This document shows positions 17,502 through 25,506 of a stretch of DNA of 64,000 nucleotides, one piece after another; within the stretch, counting starts at the first letter, position 1, and every line of letters begins with the position of its first letter. The position numbers and the translations under genes were made by a program. Location of the stretch: the NCBI GenBank assembly GCA_963972525.1, contig CAXAUZ010000004.1, positions 124,001-188,000 on the forward strand. The letters are read 5' to 3'. The stretch comes from Salinilacustrithrix sp003476595 (lineage in GTDB: Bacteria > Actinomycetota > Acidimicrobiia > Acidimicrobiales > Salinilacustritrichaceae). The notes beneath the pieces were generated by a model. It did not search any database. It worked only from the letters and a program-made list of their open reading frames with translations, and was not told the DNA's origin.

Positions 17502-17766
17502 ATGGTCGACGCTGCCGATTGGTCCCTGCGGTTCCATCGGCGGCTGCTCGCCGGCGACCGCTTCGGGGCCAAGAGCGTCATCGAGGCGTCCCTCACCGCC
17601 GGCACCGATCCCGGTCGGCGTCTACCTCGACGTCCCCGTGCTCGTCGGCGGTGGTGCGGTGCCCGACGCGGCGACGTCGGCGGCCCTCGGCGGCGACGGG
17701 TGGGCGGCCGACGCCCGGGGCGTGGTCGACCTGCTGGAGGAACGGCTCGGCTTCCAGGGCGGTTGA
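17502..17766 (+). pseudogene. Remnant of a cobalamin (B12)-binding domain protein
   Basis: The ATG frame begins like a B12-binding four-helix cap (LRFHRRLLAGDRFGAKSVIE...GTDP). After a CCC run near 17613 the sense continues one frame over as VGVYLDV. This is joined directly to the C-terminal end of a B12-binding domain (VLVGGG.VPDAATSAALGGDGWAADARGVVDLLEE) and a stop at 17766. The central 100 or more residues, including the DxHxxG cobalamin motif, are missing. One frameshift plus an internal deletion indicate real decay. The intact ancestor was probably a B12-dependent regulator or photoreceptor-like protein. Confidence 0.6.
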
Positions 17767-17773
17767 CGCTGCC

Positions 17774-17799
17774 CGAACGGGTGTTCGATACTGGCCTCT
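17774..17799 (+). promoter_or_regulatory. SOS (LexA-box) promoter of imuA'
   Basis: CGAAC-GGGT-GTTCG (17774-17787) plus A at 17788 is a full-core LexA box. GATACT (17787-17792) overlaps its end as a -10 element, 7 nt before the GTG at 17800. Transcription would begin at or next to the start codon. Confidence 0.8.
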
Positions 17800-18570
17800 G
17801 TGGGCCGAGACGTCGCAGCGTTGCGTGCCGCCATGGCCGGCGGCGCCGAGGACGTGGCCTCCGTCGCGGCCCGCACCACGCCCACGGTCCTGGCTCGGGC
17901 GCAGCGCCTGCCGGTCCTGCCCGCCCTCGAGTCCCTGGTCCCCGGCGGCGGGCTGCGGCGGGGATCGACCCTGTCGGTGGACGGCTCGGCCGCCACCTCC
18001 CTGGCCCTGGCCGCGGCCGCCGGTCCGTCGCGGGACGGCGCGTGGGTGGCGGCGGTCGGCTTCCCGTCCCTCGGCCTGCTCGCCGCGGCCGAGCTGGGCA
18101 TCGCCCTCGAGCGGCTGGTGCTCGTCGCCGAGCCCGAGCCGCTGCTGCCCGGCGAGCGGGCCGACGCCGCGGCCTGGCCGTCGGTGGTGGCCGCGCTCGT
18201 CGACGCCTTCGAGGTGGTGCTGGTGCACGCCAGCCACCCGGTGCGGGCCGCCGACGGCCGCCGCCTGGTCGCCCGCACCCGCGAGCGCGGCGCCGTGCTG
18301 ATCCAGGTGGGAGGCGCCCGGCCGACGGGTGCGCTCTGGCCCGAGGGCGCCGATGTCGCCCTCACCGTGGTCGACGCCGCCTGGGAGGGGCTGGGGGAGG
18401 GGTACGGCCACCTCCGGGCGCGGCGGGTCACGGTCGAGGCCGGCGGCCGGCGCGAGGCGGCCCGTCCCCGCCGGGCCGAGCTGTGGCTGCCGTCGGTCGA
18501 CGGCACGGTGGAGGAGGTCCTGCCCGAGCCCGTGCCCCTGCGGGCGTCCCGGGGGAGCGAGATCGCATGA
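17800..18570 (+). CDS. imuA': ImuA' (RecA-like mutasome accessory protein)
   Basis: The 256-aa protein matches the actinobacterial ImuA' group, RecA-fold proteins that act with ImuB and DnaE2 in damage-induced mutagenesis. Visible are LPALESLVPGGGLRRGSTLSVDG (Walker A region, degenerate), AVGFPSLGLLAAAELGIALERLVLV and VLVHASHPVRAADGRRLVARTRERG. The GTG at 17800 sits where the LexA-controlled promoter should begin transcription. The gene ends 130 nt before imuB, in a spacer containing a dispersed repeat. That is unusual, since these genes are normally closely coupled. Confidence 0.85.
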   Translation: MGRDVAALRAAMAGGAEDVASVAARTTPTVLARAQRLPVLPALESLVPGGGLRRGSTLSVDGSAATSLALAAAAGPSRDGAWVAAVGFPSLGLLAAAELGIALERLVLVAEPEPLLPGERADAAAWPSVVAALVDAFEVVLVHASHPVRAADGRRLVARTRERGAVLIQVGGARPTGALWPEGADVALTVVDAAWEGLGEGYGHLRARRVTVEAGGRREAARPRRAELWLPSVDGTVEEVLPEPVPLRASRGSEIA

Positions 18571-18700
18571 CGCGCCTCCGGCCGCGCAAGGTCCCGCCGG
18601 TCGGGCCGCCGGTGATCAAAGGAGCTGAGCCGCCAGGCGAGGCGACCCATGTGACGGTTCCCTGTGGCGGCGAAGCCGTCACGACTGATGGCCGGCGGAC
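18571..18700 (+). other. Spacer between imuA' and imuB with possible 45-codon reading frame
   Basis: An ATG at 18567 overlaps the imuA' stop and opens 45 codons (MTRLRPRKVPPVGPPVIKGA...) ending at 18704. Its basic, Pro-rich composition gives no support for a real protein. From 18625 the spacer is occupied by the dispersed repeat described separately. No promoter or LexA box specific to imuB was seen. Confidence 0.4.
18625..18683 (+). repeat. Dispersed structured repeat, copy A
   Basis: About 59 nt sharing a near-identical core with 25443-25506 on the other strand, including CAGGCGAGGCGACCCATG and GGCGGCG-AGCCG. Outer arms GTGACGG (18651-18657) and CCGTCAC (18676-18682) pair, and GGCGGC can pair with GCCGTC around GAA using one G-U pair. 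It lies between imuA' and imuB. Confidence 0.65.
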
Positions 18701-20308
18701 GTGACCGATCCGTACAAGTCCGATTGCCCGGTGCGCACCATGTCGGTGTGGGTGCCCGACTGGCCGCTGGTGGCGGCCGGGGTGGACCCGGCCATGCCGG
18801 CCGCGGTGTTCGTGGCCAACCGGGTGGTGGCGTGCACCGCGGCGGCGCGGGCCGCCGGGGTCCGCCGCCACATGCGCCGGCGCGAGGCCCAGTCCCGTGC
18901 TCCGTCGCTGGAGGTGCTGGATCACGACCCCGACCGCGACGCCCGGGCCTTCGAGGCCGTGGTGCACGCCGTCGAGGCGCTCACCCCGCGCATCGAGGTC
19001 ACCCGACCGGGGCGATGCGCGTTCCCCACCCGGGGGCCGTCCCGCTACTTCGGGGGCGACGAGGCCCTGGCCGCCCGGGCCCTCGAGGTCGTGGCCGAGG
19101 TCCTCGCCGCCCCGGCCGCCGTGGGCGTGGCCGACGGCCCCTTCGCCGCCGCCCACGCCGCCCGCACCGCGCTGGTGCGGGCGAACCGGTCCGGCGGGGG
19201 TGAGCCGCCGGTGTGGGTCGTGGCCCCGGGCCGGGCCGCCGAGTACCTGGCGCCGCTCTCCCTCGGTGCGCTCGACCGGCCCGAGCTGGCCGACGTGCTC
19301 GCCCGCCTCGGCCTGCACTCCCTCGGCGACCTCGCCGCCCTGCCCGCCGCCGACGTGCTGGGTCGCTTCGGGTCCGAGGGGCTCGAGGCCCACCGCCTCG
19401 CCTGCGGCCTCGACCCCCGCCCGCCGGCCACCGAGCCGCCGCCGCCCGACCTGGTCGTGTCCGCCGAGCTCGACCCCCCGGCCGAGCAGGTCGCGCCCAT
19501 CGCCTTCGTCGCCCGGGGCATGGCCGACGAGCTCCACGCCCGCCTCGATGCACGCGGTTCGGTGTGCACCCGCATCGTCATCAGCGCCGAGACCGAGCAC
19601 GGCGAGCGCTCCGAGCGGGTGTGGCGCCACGAGGGTGCGCTCAGCGCCGGCGCCATCGCCGACCGGGTCCGCTGGCAGATGGACGGCTGGCTCCACGCCA
19701 ACGTCCGCCAGCGCCCCTCCGCCGGCATCGCCCACCTGTGGCTCCACCCCGACGAGGTCGTCGCCGCCGACGGCCGCCAGCTCGGCTTCTGGGGGGCCGA
19801 CACGGGCGCGGCCGACCGGGCGGTGCGGGCCATCGCCCGGGTCCAGGGCCTGCTCGGCACCGATGCCGTCCTCGTGCCCGAGTACGCCGGCGGCCGCGGC
19901 CCCGGGGAGCAGCTCCGGCTCGTGCCGGCCGCCGGCGTCGACCTCGGCGCCGACCGTCCCGCCGCCCGCCCCGACTGGGTCGGTGCCCCGTGGCCGGGCC
20001 GGTTGCCCAACCCGTCGCCGGCCACCCTGCACCCCGATGCCGTGCCGGTCGACGTGCTCGATGCCCGGGGTCGCCAGGTGGTGGTGGACGGGCGCTGCCG
20101 GCCCACCGCCGAGCCGGCGGCGCTGCGAGCCGGCCGCCGGCGCCGGCGCATCGAGTCGTGGGCCGGACCGTGGCCGGTCGACGAGCGGTGGTGGGATCCG
20201 GAGCGTCGCTCCCGCCGGGTCCGCTACCAGGTCGTCACCGACGACGGTGCCGCCCACCTCGTCGTCCTCGAGGGCGGCCGGTGGACGATCGCCGCCACCT
20301 ACGACTGA
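18701..20308 (+). CDS. imuB: ImuB, inactive Y-family polymerase-like protein
   Basis: The 535-aa protein is the Y-family-like hub of the actinobacterial mutasome; it links ImuA', DnaE2 and the beta clamp. Blocks seen include MSVWVPDWPLVAAGVDP, VACTAAARAAGVRRHMRRREAQS, LTPRIEVTRPGRCAFPTRGPSRYFGGDEALA, VGVADGPFAAAHAART and GLHSLGDLAALPAADVLGRFG. The metal-binding acidic residues of active Y polymerases appear to be replaced, as is typical for ImuB. The GTG at 18701 is listed; ATG 18740 (MSVWVPDW) is an equally likely start. The stop overlaps the MFS gene ATG (TGATG). Confidence 0.9.
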   Translation: MTDPYKSDCPVRTMSVWVPDWPLVAAGVDPAMPAAVFVANRVVACTAAARAAGVRRHMRRREAQSRAPSLEVLDHDPDRDARAFEAVVHAVEALTPRIEVTRPGRCAFPTRGPSRYFGGDEALAARALEVVAEVLAAPAAVGVADGPFAAAHAARTALVRANRSGGGEPPVWVVAPGRAAEYLAPLSLGALDRPELADVLARLGLHSLGDLAALPAADVLGRFGSEGLEAHRLACGLDPRPPATEPPPPDLVVSAELDPPAEQVAPIAFVARGMADELHARLDARGSVCTRIVISAETEHGERSERVWRHEGALSAGAIADRVRWQMDGWLHANVRQRPSAGIAHLWLHPDEVVAADGRQLGFWGADTGAADRAVRAIARVQGLLGTDAVLVPEYAGGRGPGEQLRLVPAAGVDLGADRPAARPDWVGAPWPGRLPNPSPATLHPDAVPVDVLDARGRQVVVDGRCRPTAEPAALRAGRRRRRIESWAGPWPVDERWWDPERRSRRVRYQVVTDDGAAHLVVLEGGRWTIAATYD

Positions 20309-21600
20309 TGGGTGTCGCCGCACCCGTCGCCCGGCAGACTCCTCCGGTGAGCAGCCGCCGTCGCACGTCCACCGCCGAGGGGCGCGAGCTCATCGGTCTG
20401 CTCGCCATGGCCACCGCGCTCACCGCGCTCGGCATCGACCTGATGCTCCCGGCCTTCGACGAGATCCGAGCCGACTTCGACCTCGGCGCCGGCTCCACTG
20501 CGGTCACCGGCCTGGTCACCGCCTACTTCGTCGGCCTCGGCCTCGGCACCGTGTTCTACGGCCCGCTCGCCGACCACAAGGGCCGGCGCTGGACGATGCG
20601 CCTCGGCCTCGGCATCTACGTCACCGGGGCACTGCTCGCCGCGGTGGCGCCGACCCTGCCGATGGTCATGCTCGCCCGCTTCCTGTGGGGCATGGGCGCC
20701 GCCGGCCCCCGGGTCGTGGCGCTGGCCATCGTGCGCGACCGCTTCGAGGGCGACGCCATGTCCCGGACGATGTCGTCGCTGATGGCCGTCTTCCTCCTCG
20801 TGCCCGTGCTGGCCCCGACCCTCGGCGCGCTGCTGCTCGAGGTCGCGCCGTGGCGCTGGCTGTTCGTGCTCTGCGCCGCCGGCGCGCTGCTCGTGGCGCT
20901 GTGGACCCAACGGCTCCCCGAGACCCTGGCCGCCGAGCACCGCATCCCCGACCTGCGCTTCCACCGGGTGAAGACGGCGACCCGACTGGTGCTGTCCAGC
21001 CGCACGGCGGTCGCCTACGCGGCGGCCACCGTGGCCCTCTACGGGGTGTTCGCGTCCTACCTCGGATCCTCCGAGGCGATCATCGGCCAGGCCCTCGACA
21101 GCGAGGAGCAGTTCCCGCTCATCTTCGGCGCGCTCGCCGGCTCCATGGGCGTGGCCGCCGTGCTGAACGGCCGCATCGTCTCGCGGTTCGGCACCAGGTC
21201 CATGGTGCGCGGCGCCCTGTCCGTGTACGTGGTCATGACCGTCGTGCTCCTGACCGTCGCCGTCCTCACGTCGGGACAGCCCGCGCTCTGGGTCTTCATG
21301 CCGGTGATGGCGCTGCTCCTGGCCAGCCACGCCCAGCTGCTGCCCAACCTCAACACCCTCGCCATGGCGCCGATGGCGTCGGTCGCCGGCACCGCCTCCT
21401 CCGTCATCGGCGCCGCGCAGCTGACCCTCGGTGCCGTGCTCGGCGGCGTGCTCGACCGCTTCTTCGACGGCACGATCCTGCCGCTCTCGATCGGCTTCTC
21501 GCTGGCGAGCGTGCTCACCGTCGTCGCCGTCACCGTCGCCCGGCGGGTGCCGGCCGAGGACGTCGGCCTGGTCGTGGCCGGGACCGAGCCCTCGACCTGA
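20308..21600 (+). CDS. MFS drug-resistance transporter, DHA1/Bcr-CflA type
   Basis: The 430-aa protein has about 12 hydrophobic helices and DHA1 signatures: LTALGIDLMLPAFDEIRADF in helix 1, the motif A-like GPLADHKGRRWTMR, RFLWGMGAAGPRVVALAIVRDRF in helix 4, and PTLGALLLEVAPWRWLFVLCAA (motif C-like). It probably exports small drugs or metabolites by proton antiport. The ATG at 20308 overlaps the imuB stop; GTG 20347 is an alternative. It may be read through from the SOS-controlled imuA'-imuB transcript. Confidence 0.85.
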   Translation: MGVAAPVARQTPPVSSRRRTSTAEGRELIGLLAMATALTALGIDLMLPAFDEIRADFDLGAGSTAVTGLVTAYFVGLGLGTVFYGPLADHKGRRWTMRLGLGIYVTGALLAAVAPTLPMVMLARFLWGMGAAGPRVVALAIVRDRFEGDAMSRTMSSLMAVFLLVPVLAPTLGALLLEVAPWRWLFVLCAAGALLVALWTQRLPETLAAEHRIPDLRFHRVKTATRLVLSSRTAVAYAAATVALYGVFASYLGSSEAIIGQALDSEEQFPLIFGALAGSMGVAAVLNGRIVSRFGTRSMVRGALSVYVVMTVVLLTVAVLTSGQPALWVFMPVMALLLASHAQLLPNLNTLAMAPMASVAGTASSVIGAAQLTLGAVLGGVLDRFFDGTILPLSIGFSLASVLTVVAVTVARRVPAEDVGLVVAGTEPST

Positions 21601-21668
21601 CGCCAGGCGCCGGGCCGCACCTCTCGGTACTGTCCGTGCGAACTCGAGCTGTCCGGGGGGACACAGAC

Positions 21669-23294
21669 ATGGACTTCCACTTCGCGTCCGCATGGGAGCG
21701 CGTCGCTGACACCGTGCCCGACGTCGAAGCCGTCGTCATGGGCGACCAGCGCTGGACCTACGCGGCCTTCGACGACGCCGCGGCCCGGTTCGCCACGGCG
21801 ATGGAGGCAGCGGACGTGGCCCGGGGCGCGCAGGTGTCGCTGTACCTGCACAACTGCCCGGAGTACCTGATCGCCCAGCACGCCGCGTTCAAGCACGGCT
21901 GCGGGCCGGTCAACGTCAACTACCGCTACCTCGACGACGAGCTCGTGTACCTCGTCGACAACAGCGACAGCGAGGTGCTGGTCTTCCACGCCTCGCTCGG
22001 CGACCGGGTGGGCCGGGTGCGGGACCGCCTGGACCGCGTGCGGCTGTTCGTGGTGGTCGACGACGACGGCACCGCCGCTGAGCACGACTTCGCCGCCGGG
22101 TTCCACGACCTCGTCGCCGCCCACGAGCCCCAGCCGCGCTGGGAGCGCTCGCCCCAGGACCTCTACATGCTCTACACCGGCGGCACGACCGGCCTGCCCA
22201 AGGGCGTCATGTACGACAACGGCGTCTTCTGCAACGCCCTGCTCGCCGGCGCTGCCCTGCTCAACGGGCTCCCGGCACCGGCCTCGCTCGACGACGTCGG
22301 CGACCTGGTGCGCGGGGTCCGCGAGCTCGGCCCGGTGGTCTCGGTCCCGTGCTGCCCGCTCATGCACGGCACCGGCATGTGGGTCGGGGCCATGCCCGCG
22401 CTGAACGTCGGCGGCACCGTGGTGCTGCTGCAGTCCCGCAGCTTCGACGCCGATGAGCTGCTCGACGTCATCGAGTCCGAAGGCGTGACCCGGTGCGCGA
22501 TCGTGGGCGACGCGTTCGCCCGCCCGATCCTGCGGGCACTGGAGGCCGCCGAGGCCCGCGGCGAGCTGCCCGACCTGTCGTCGCTCAAGACCATCAGCTC
22601 CTCCGGCGCGATGTGGAGCGCGGAGATCAAGGACGGCCTCACCCGGTACACGTCCGCCGTGCTGTCCGACGGCCTCGGCTCCACCGAGGGCGGCGGGTAC
22701 GGGACGGTGACCGCCGACCGCACAGCGAAGGGCACGACGGCACGGTTCACCCCCACCCCCGACACCCTCGTGCTCGGCACCGACGACCTGCCTGTCGCTC
22801 CCGGGTCACCCGAGCCGGGCCTGCTCGCCACGCGCACCGGCGCCCGCGGCTACTACAAGGACCCGGAGAAGACGGCCCGGACGTTCAAGCAGATCGACGG
22901 CAACGGCTACGTTATCACCGGCGACTGGGCCACCCTCCACGAGGACGGCACCATCACGCTGCACGGTCGGGGGTCGAACTGCATCAACTCCGGTGGGGAG
23001 AAGATCTTCCCCGAGGAGGTCGAGGAGGCGCTCAAGACCCACCCGGGCGTCGACGACTGCTACGTGGTCGGCATCCCCGACGACCGCTTCGGCCAGCGGG
23101 TGGTCGCGGTGGTCGGTCGCGCGGCGGGTGCCGAACCGCCCGCAGAGGACGACCTGCGCAGCCACCTCCGCGAGGTCCTCGCCAGCTACAAGATCCCCCG
23201 GCAGATCGTGGTGGTCGACCACCTGCACCGGGCGCCCAACGGCAAGGCCGACTACGGGTGGGCCCGCCAGCAGGTGCTCGCCACCCACGCGTAG
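21669..23294 (+). CDS. Acyl-CoA synthetase (FadD-like AMP-forming ligase)
   Basis: The 541-aa enzyme activates a carboxylic acid with ATP and CoA. ANL-family motifs are in order: P-loop YTGGTTGLPKGVMYDN (about residues 168-183), LMHGTGMW, DGLGSTEGGG (A5-like), GYVITGDWATLHEDG (A7/A8 hinge), and the C-terminal catalytic Lys in NGKADYGW. The pattern HNCPEYLIAQHAAFKHGC..VNVNYRYLDDEL resembles fatty or steroid side-chain FadD proteins such as FadD19 of actinobacteria; the substrate is not certain. The ATG at 21669 has a GGGGGG Shine-Dalgarno tract upstream, and TACTGT near 21628 may be its -10 element. Confidence 0.88.
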   Translation: MDFHFASAWERVADTVPDVEAVVMGDQRWTYAAFDDAAARFATAMEAADVARGAQVSLYLHNCPEYLIAQHAAFKHGCGPVNVNYRYLDDELVYLVDNSDSEVLVFHASLGDRVGRVRDRLDRVRLFVVVDDDGTAAEHDFAAGFHDLVAAHEPQPRWERSPQDLYMLYTGGTTGLPKGVMYDNGVFCNALLAGAALLNGLPAPASLDDVGDLVRGVRELGPVVSVPCCPLMHGTGMWVGAMPALNVGGTVVLLQSRSFDADELLDVIESEGVTRCAIVGDAFARPILRALEAAEARGELPDLSSLKTISSSGAMWSAEIKDGLTRYTSAVLSDGLGSTEGGGYGTVTADRTAKGTTARFTPTPDTLVLGTDDLPVAPGSPEPGLLATRTGARGYYKDPEKTARTFKQIDGNGYVITGDWATLHEDGTITLHGRGSNCINSGGEKIFPEEVEEALKTHPGVDDCYVVGIPDDRFGQRVVAVVGRAAGAEPPAEDDLRSHLREVLASYKIPRQIVVVDHLHRAPNGKADYGWARQQVLATHA

Positions 23295-23354
23295 ACGCCC
23301 GTCCCGGGGCACGGGGCGCGGTCCGGGCCTCCACGCGCCGTAGCGTGCACCGCC

Positions 23355-24704
23355 GTGCCCATCCGCCGTGCGTCCTGGCGAACGTTGCGCCACCCCGCGC
23401 AGTACGTGGCGGTCGCGTTCGCCGGAGCGAGCCTCTTCGGGGCGCTCCTGCTGCGGCTCCCGTTCGCCACCGAACCCGGGGAGTCGACGTCGTTCGTCAC
23501 CGCGCTGTTCACCGCCACGTCCGCGGTGTGCGTCACCGGGCTGAACGTGGTCGACACCGCGTCGCACTGGTCCACCTTCGGCGAGCTGGTCATCCTCGGA
23601 CTGATCCAGGTCGGCGGGTTCGGCATCATCGCCCTCTCGTCGCTGCTCGTCGCGGTGCTGGCCCGCCGCCTCGGCCTCCGGCACCGGCTGATCGCCGTGG
23701 CCGAGACCGGTGCGCTCGACATGTCCGACGTGCGCCGCCTCCTCGTGAACGTCGCCAAGCTGACCTTGGTGGTGGAGGTGCTCGGCGCCGTGCTCCTCGC
23801 CGGTCGGTTCGCCATCACCCACGGCGAGCCTGCTTCCCGGGCTACCTACCTCGGCGTGTTCCACTCGATCTCGGCGTTCAACAACGCCGGCTTCGCCCTG
23901 TTCTCCGACAGCCTCATCGGCTACCAGCGGGACAGCTTCATCCTCCTGGTCATCGCGGTGGCGATCGTGGTCGGTGGCCTCGGCCTGCCGGTGTGGTCCC
24001 AGCTCGGCGTCCACCGCTTCCGGGCGCACTCGTGGTCCCTGCACGCCAAGCTCACGATCACCACGGTGGTCGCCCTCATCCTCGGCGGTTGGGCGCTCTT
24101 CGCCTGGTTCGAGTGGACGAACCCCGACACGCTCGGCCAGCTGTCGGCGTGGGACTCCACCATCAACGCCTTCTTCCACAGCGTCACCCCCCGGACCGCG
24201 GGGTTCAACAGCGTCGACATCGCCTCGCTGCGCGAACCGAGCCGCCTGCTCACCGAGGTGCTGATGTTCATCGGCGGGGGCAGCGCCTCCACGGCCGGTG
24301 GCATCAAGGTCACGACCTTCGCCGTCCTCGGCTGGGTGATGTGGGCCGAGGCCCGAGGCGATCCCGACGTCGTCGTGTTCGAGCGGCGCATCCCGGAGAC
24401 GGCGCAGCGCCAGGCGCTCACCGTCGCGCTGCTGGCCATCGGCGTCGTCATCAGCGCGACCATGCTCCTGCTGGCGACCTCCGCCCTGCCCCGCGCCGAC
24501 CTCATGTTCGAGGTGATCTCGGCGCTGGCCACCGTCGGGCTCTCGGCCAACATCACCCCGCTGCTCTCCGTGACCTCCCAGCTGGTGATCATCGTGCTGA
24601 TGATCATCGGCCGCGTCGGTCCCATCACCTTGTTCGCCGCGCTCGTGCTCCGTGAGCACGACCGGCTCTACCGCCATCCCGAGGAGCGTCCGATCATTGG
24701 CTGA
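23355..24704 (+). CDS. trkH: Potassium uptake membrane subunit, TrkH/KtrB
   Basis: The 449-aa protein has the four-repeat potassium-channel-like fold with a selectivity-loop residue set per repeat: TATSAVCVTGLNV, SAFNNAGFALF, SVTPRTAGFNSVD and ALATVGLSANITP. Length fits KtrB/TrkH of Gram-positive type. TAGCGT (23341-23346) lies 8 nt before the GTG, suggesting a leaderless transcript. It overlaps the next gene, the cytoplasmic gating subunit. Confidence 0.93.
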   Translation: MPIRRASWRTLRHPAQYVAVAFAGASLFGALLLRLPFATEPGESTSFVTALFTATSAVCVTGLNVVDTASHWSTFGELVILGLIQVGGFGIIALSSLLVAVLARRLGLRHRLIAVAETGALDMSDVRRLLVNVAKLTLVVEVLGAVLLAGRFAITHGEPASRATYLGVFHSISAFNNAGFALFSDSLIGYQRDSFILLVIAVAIVVGGLGLPVWSQLGVHRFRAHSWSLHAKLTITTVVALILGGWALFAWFEWTNPDTLGQLSAWDSTINAFFHSVTPRTAGFNSVDIASLREPSRLLTEVLMFIGGGSASTAGGIKVTTFAVLGWVMWAEARGDPDVVVFERRIPETAQRQALTVALLAIGVVISATMLLLATSALPRADLMFEVISALATVGLSANITPLLSVTSQLVIIVLMIIGRVGPITLFAALVLREHDRLYRHPEERPIIG

Positions 24705-25398
24705 CCACCCCCGCCCCCACCGCAGCCGCCCGGGCCTGCAGCGCTCGAAGAGCTCCCAGGTCCTCGTCGTCGGCCTCGGCCGCTTCGGCAGCGCAGTCGC
24801 CCTCGAGCTGACCGAGCTCGGGTTCGAGGTGCTCGGCGTCGACACCGACGCCCGGCGCGTCCAGAAGCTGTCCGACGAGCTCACCCACGTCCTCGAGGCC
24901 GACACCACCGACCCGGAGGTGCTGTCCCAGATCGGCGCCCGCGACTTCGAGAACGCGGTCGTCGGCATCGGCTCCGACATCGAGGCCAGCATCCTCACCG
25001 TGGCCGCCCTGGCCGACCTCGGCGTGCCGAACATCATCGGCAAGGCCGTGACCACCCCGCACGGCCGGATCCTGGAACGGGTCGGCGCGGACACCGTCGT
25101 CTACCCCGAGCACGAGATGGGCCGGCGCGTCGCGCACCTGGTGGGCGGCAGCATCCTCGACTGGTTCCAGCTCGACGCGAACTTCGCGATGGTCGAGACC
25201 CACGCCCCGGCGGAGACCCTCGGGCAGACCTTGGCCGAGCTCGAGCTGCGGGCCCGCTACGGCGTCACCGTCGTGTGCGTGAAGCCCGGCGACGCCGGGT
25301 TCACCTACGCGACGGCCGACACCGTCCTGGAGGAGGGCGACGTGCTCGTGGTCGCCGGCCCCGGCAAGGAGTGCGAGGCCTTCGCCCGGATGTCCTGA
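24697..25398 (+). CDS. trkA: Potassium uptake regulatory subunit, TrkA/KtrA (RCK)
   Basis: The 233-aa protein has an N-terminal Rossmann RCK-N domain (VLVVGLGRFGSAVALELTELG, then D49-type acidic residue in LGVDTD) and an RCK-C domain in the last 80 residues (AETLGQTLAELELRARYGVTVV, VLEEGDVLVVAGPGK). It binds nucleotides and gates the TrkH/KtrB pore. The start is uncertain. TTG 24697 overlaps the trkH stop and has GAGGAG 9 nt upstream; a GTG at 24652 is the alternative. The pair forms one operon. Confidence 0.9.
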   Translation: MADHPRPHRSRPGLQRSKSSQVLVVGLGRFGSAVALELTELGFEVLGVDTDARRVQKLSDELTHVLEADTTDPEVLSQIGARDFENAVVGIGSDIEASILTVAALADLGVPNIIGKAVTTPHGRILERVGADTVVYPEHEMGRRVAHLVGGSILDWFQLDANFAMVETHAPAETLGQTLAELELRARYGVTVVCVKPGDAGFTYATADTVLEEGDVLVVAGPGKECEAFARMS

Positions 25399-25442
25399 GG
25401 CTTGGGATCTGCACGGACGGGCCACGCCCTCCTGCGGCTCGG

Positions 25443-25506
25443 TTGGCGGCTGCGCCGCCGAAGGGCACCGTGCTCATGGGTCGCCTCGCCTGCCGGCTCG
25501 GCTCAG
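25443..25506 (-). repeat. Dispersed structured repeat, copy B
   Basis: About 64 nt on the minus strand starting in the last codons of the LysR gene and continuing downstream. It shares CTGAGCCG, CAGGCGAGGCGACCCATG, ACGGT-CCCT and GGCGGCG-AGCCG with copy A at 18625-18683, with one 5-nt insertion. It contains a perfect GGCGGC-GCA-GCCGCC hairpin. It fills most of the 104-nt gap between convergent trkA and the LysR gene. Confidence 0.65.

Noticed and set aside
18625..18683. Known riboswitch class for the dispersed repeat
   Set aside because: Compared from memory with c-di-GMP-I, glycine, ZTP, fluoride, guanidine and cobalamin consensus cores; none matched. It also lies downstream of genes rather than in clear leaders.
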